36,668 bases of DNA from an uncultured Pirellulaceae bacterium (GTDB taxonomy: Bacteria > Planctomycetota > Planctomycetia > Pirellulales > Pirellulaceae): assembly GCA_937967505.1 (NCBI GenBank), contig CALCJM010000156.1, forward strand, positions 1-36,668. Direction: 5' to 3'. How positions within the stretch are numbered: the stretch's first letter is position 1; each line of letters opens with the position of its first letter. Shown piece by piece: positions 35,577 through 36,668 of the stretch. The translations under genes and the position numbers were made by a program. A model generated the notes under the pieces. It did no database searches. It was not told where the DNA came from and worked only from the letters and a program-made list of their open reading frames with translations.

Positions 35577-35700
35577 ACTGACAAATCGCTCTTCCGTTAG
35601 TAAAAGGCGTAGAGGGTAGGGTGTAAAGGGGCCCCGGCAACTAACGCGCTCTTGTTTGCCGCCATATGGAAGAAGGGGGGCGGCTGTTTGAGAGCAGCCA

Positions 35701-35740
35701 GATGCAAACAGACACAAATAGATGCAAATAGATGCAAATA
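35701..35740. repeat. 10-bp direct repeat, GATGCAAATA type
   Basis: Four decamers follow one another: GATGCAAACA, GACACAAATA, GATGCAAATA and GATGCAAATA. The period equals about one DNA helical turn, so repeats lie on one face of the helix. They sit about 125 bp upstream of the second sulfatase start and could be a regulatory or bent-DNA site, or a simple satellite. Confidence 0.8.
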
Positions 35741-36399
35741 GAATGCGCAACCTGAAAAAACGACAAAATCAGGCCACACTATCAGATAGTTCGTGATTCC
35801 CGCAGTAGTGGAATCGTTTGGTTTCCCGCCAAAATCTTCGGCGCGAGCAATTTCTGCTCGGCCTGATTCGGCTCAGGGGCTTGCCGTCTCTCGCGTCGTT
35901 TGGGAAACCGTTGGCACCAATTGCGCCACCGTTTTGCCAGACCATGTGTTGACGGCATGTGGACGAGACCGCCGCACGATATGCAGCGGATTGGACAACA
36001 GGAGGCCAAGCTTAATCGCTAATCTTGCCGGCCAACAAAAAGTCTGCTCTAGCAACTGTTTTTTCGTGATTTACGCCAAATGTCCGTGTGATTGAAAGCG
36101 GAGGGGAGATTATGGTTCGATTTTTACAATTTTGGGTAACAGTGTCGGATTGGCTGGTGGGCTGTCACTTTTTGGACGACTGAACACCTTTATAAATAAG
36201 GGGAACGGTTATCGCCGAAGCTTGGGCAAGGCAAAATATGGAAAAATAGCCTGTTGACGTTGCAAGGGCGGTGAGTAGATTTCGCTGTCTGGCAGTGAAC
36301 CTAGCTCAGGCGTGACTGTCACGGTATTGTAATGAAATCGGTGGTAGAGGTCGTTGCTTGCAGGCGTGGAGTTGGGCGGAGTTTTTTTGCCGAGTCTTC

Positions 36400-36437
36400 G
36401 GGCGGGGGTGACCTGAGCACGGGCGGGGTGACCTGAG
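36400..36437 (+). repeat. 17-bp direct repeat
   Basis: GGGCGGGGGTGACCTGAG (36400-36417) is followed after CAC by GGGCGGGGTGACCTGAG (36421-36437), differing by one G. It marks the border between moderate-GC DNA and the AT-rich end of the window. Confidence 0.75.
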
Positions 36438-36526
36438 GAAAGGTTAAGCAAGGAAATTTGGTTTGCCGGTGAAATCCATATTGCCAGTGAAATGGAAATC
36501 TATATAGTACGTCCTTTCAAACATTA

Positions 36527-36550
36527 GCCAGCGTAGCTCAGTTGGGAGCT
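36527..36550 (+). pseudogene. tRNA 5'-end fragment (acceptor and D-arm only)
   Basis: GCCAGCGTAGCTCAGTTGG matches the start of a bacterial tRNA: a seven-base acceptor strand, TA, then a D-stem GCTC pairing with GAGC (36546-36549) across a loop shortened to six bases. No anticodon arm, T-arm or matching CGCTGGC 3' strand follows before the window ends. The acceptor sequence would suit a tRNA-Thr-like gene, but the identity cannot be read. I interpret it as a remnant of a rearranged tRNA. Confidence 0.5.
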
Positions 36551-36668
36551 GAAATGTTGACAAAAGCTTAGTCAGGATGGGGAGTCTATTTGTGATCGGT
36601 GCATGTACGTAGATATGGTAATCATTTTTTTTTACAAAAATAAAATTCAGAATATACACATTTGTAAT

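Larger units (their letters stand above)
35577..36520. other. Non-coding stretch without recognisable gene
   Basis: This region contains the 10-bp repeat at 35701-35740 and the 17-bp repeat at 36400-36437. Several short open frames exist on both strands (for example 35782-36009 and 36209-36451, minus), but none shows a domain, signal peptide or start site. It may include decayed sequence. A small basic frame at 35782-36009 slightly resembles a transposase fragment, too weakly to call. Confidence 0.5.

Noticed and set aside
35577..35750. N-terminal extension of the second sulfatase with a lipoprotein-like FASGCS motif
   Set aside because: It is produced by the decamer repeat region and precedes a second, proper signal peptide; ATG 35576 is the better start.
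36209..36451. Minus-strand ORF of 80 residues
   Set aside because: It overlaps the 17-bp direct repeat and shows no domain or start signal.
36527..36668. Intron-containing tRNA
   Set aside because: The break falls after the D-arm, not in the anticodon loop, the D-loop is shortened, and no 3' half is visible; a remnant is simpler.

Overview
The window is most likely chromosomal DNA of a planctomycete (Pirellulales/Planctomycetales type). The clues are two tandem copies of the planctomycete-specific extracellular domain (TIGR03000 type), two type I sulfatases, an HTTM (gamma-carboxylase-like) membrane protein, very large secreted proteins without assigned function, and many dispersed palindromic repeats. 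No ribosomal or other taxonomic marker gene is present, so the assignment rests on gene families.

Layout. 1-860 is AT-rich DNA without a convincing gene; it holds two oppositely oriented arrays of one 16-bp repeat. 862-2199 is a Gly-rich protein with two TIGR03000-like domains that has lost a recognisable start and signal peptide. A second, unrelated 16-bp tandem repeat (2216-2306) separates it from a two-gene unit, a one-pass membrane protein plus an HTTM protein (2348-4155). Next comes nrfHA, the tetraheme quinol dehydrogenase and pentaheme cytochrome c nitrite reductase (4410-6401), followed by an anchored envelope protein of unknown role (6628-7716), a convergent secreted acidic protein (7734-8429, minus) and a secreted double-parvulin peptidyl-prolyl isomerase (8782-10671).

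The centre of interest is a 20-kb minus-strand locus, 31067 down to 10804, in six genes: a CHASE2/GAF/PAS sensor with a degenerate kinase module; a PgsC/CapC-type membrane protein whose membrane part looks internally duplicated and which carries a large two-module C-terminal extension; a membrane-anchored periplasmic beta-rich protein; a secreted hydrolase resembling N-formylglutamate amidohydrolase/M14 enzymes; a 1858-residue exported protein with helical repeats and a C-terminal outer-membrane-barrel-like region; and a PgsB/CapB amide ligase embedded in a 1556-residue protein with HEAT-like repeats. The first four genes are joined by a 7-bp gap and two ATGA overlaps, the last two by a 15-bp gap; a 345-bp spacer with a nested inverted repeat lies between the two blocks. 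I read this as a complete synthesis, export, trimming and sensing machine for a poly-gamma-glutamate-like polymer in a two-membrane cell. The usual CapA/PgsA partner is absent. The two PgsC extension modules look like catalytically dead relatives of the neighbouring hydrolase.

The right part (31683-35576) has two convergent sulfatases, both with an unusual C-x-N-T-R in place of the C-x-[PA]-x-R formylglycine signature; one has a C-terminal BIG2-like domain. Between them lies an intergenic region packed with palindromic repeats. From 35577 to the end I see no gene: a 10-bp direct repeat, a 17-bp direct repeat, and the first ~24 nt of a tRNA-like sequence with no 3' part.
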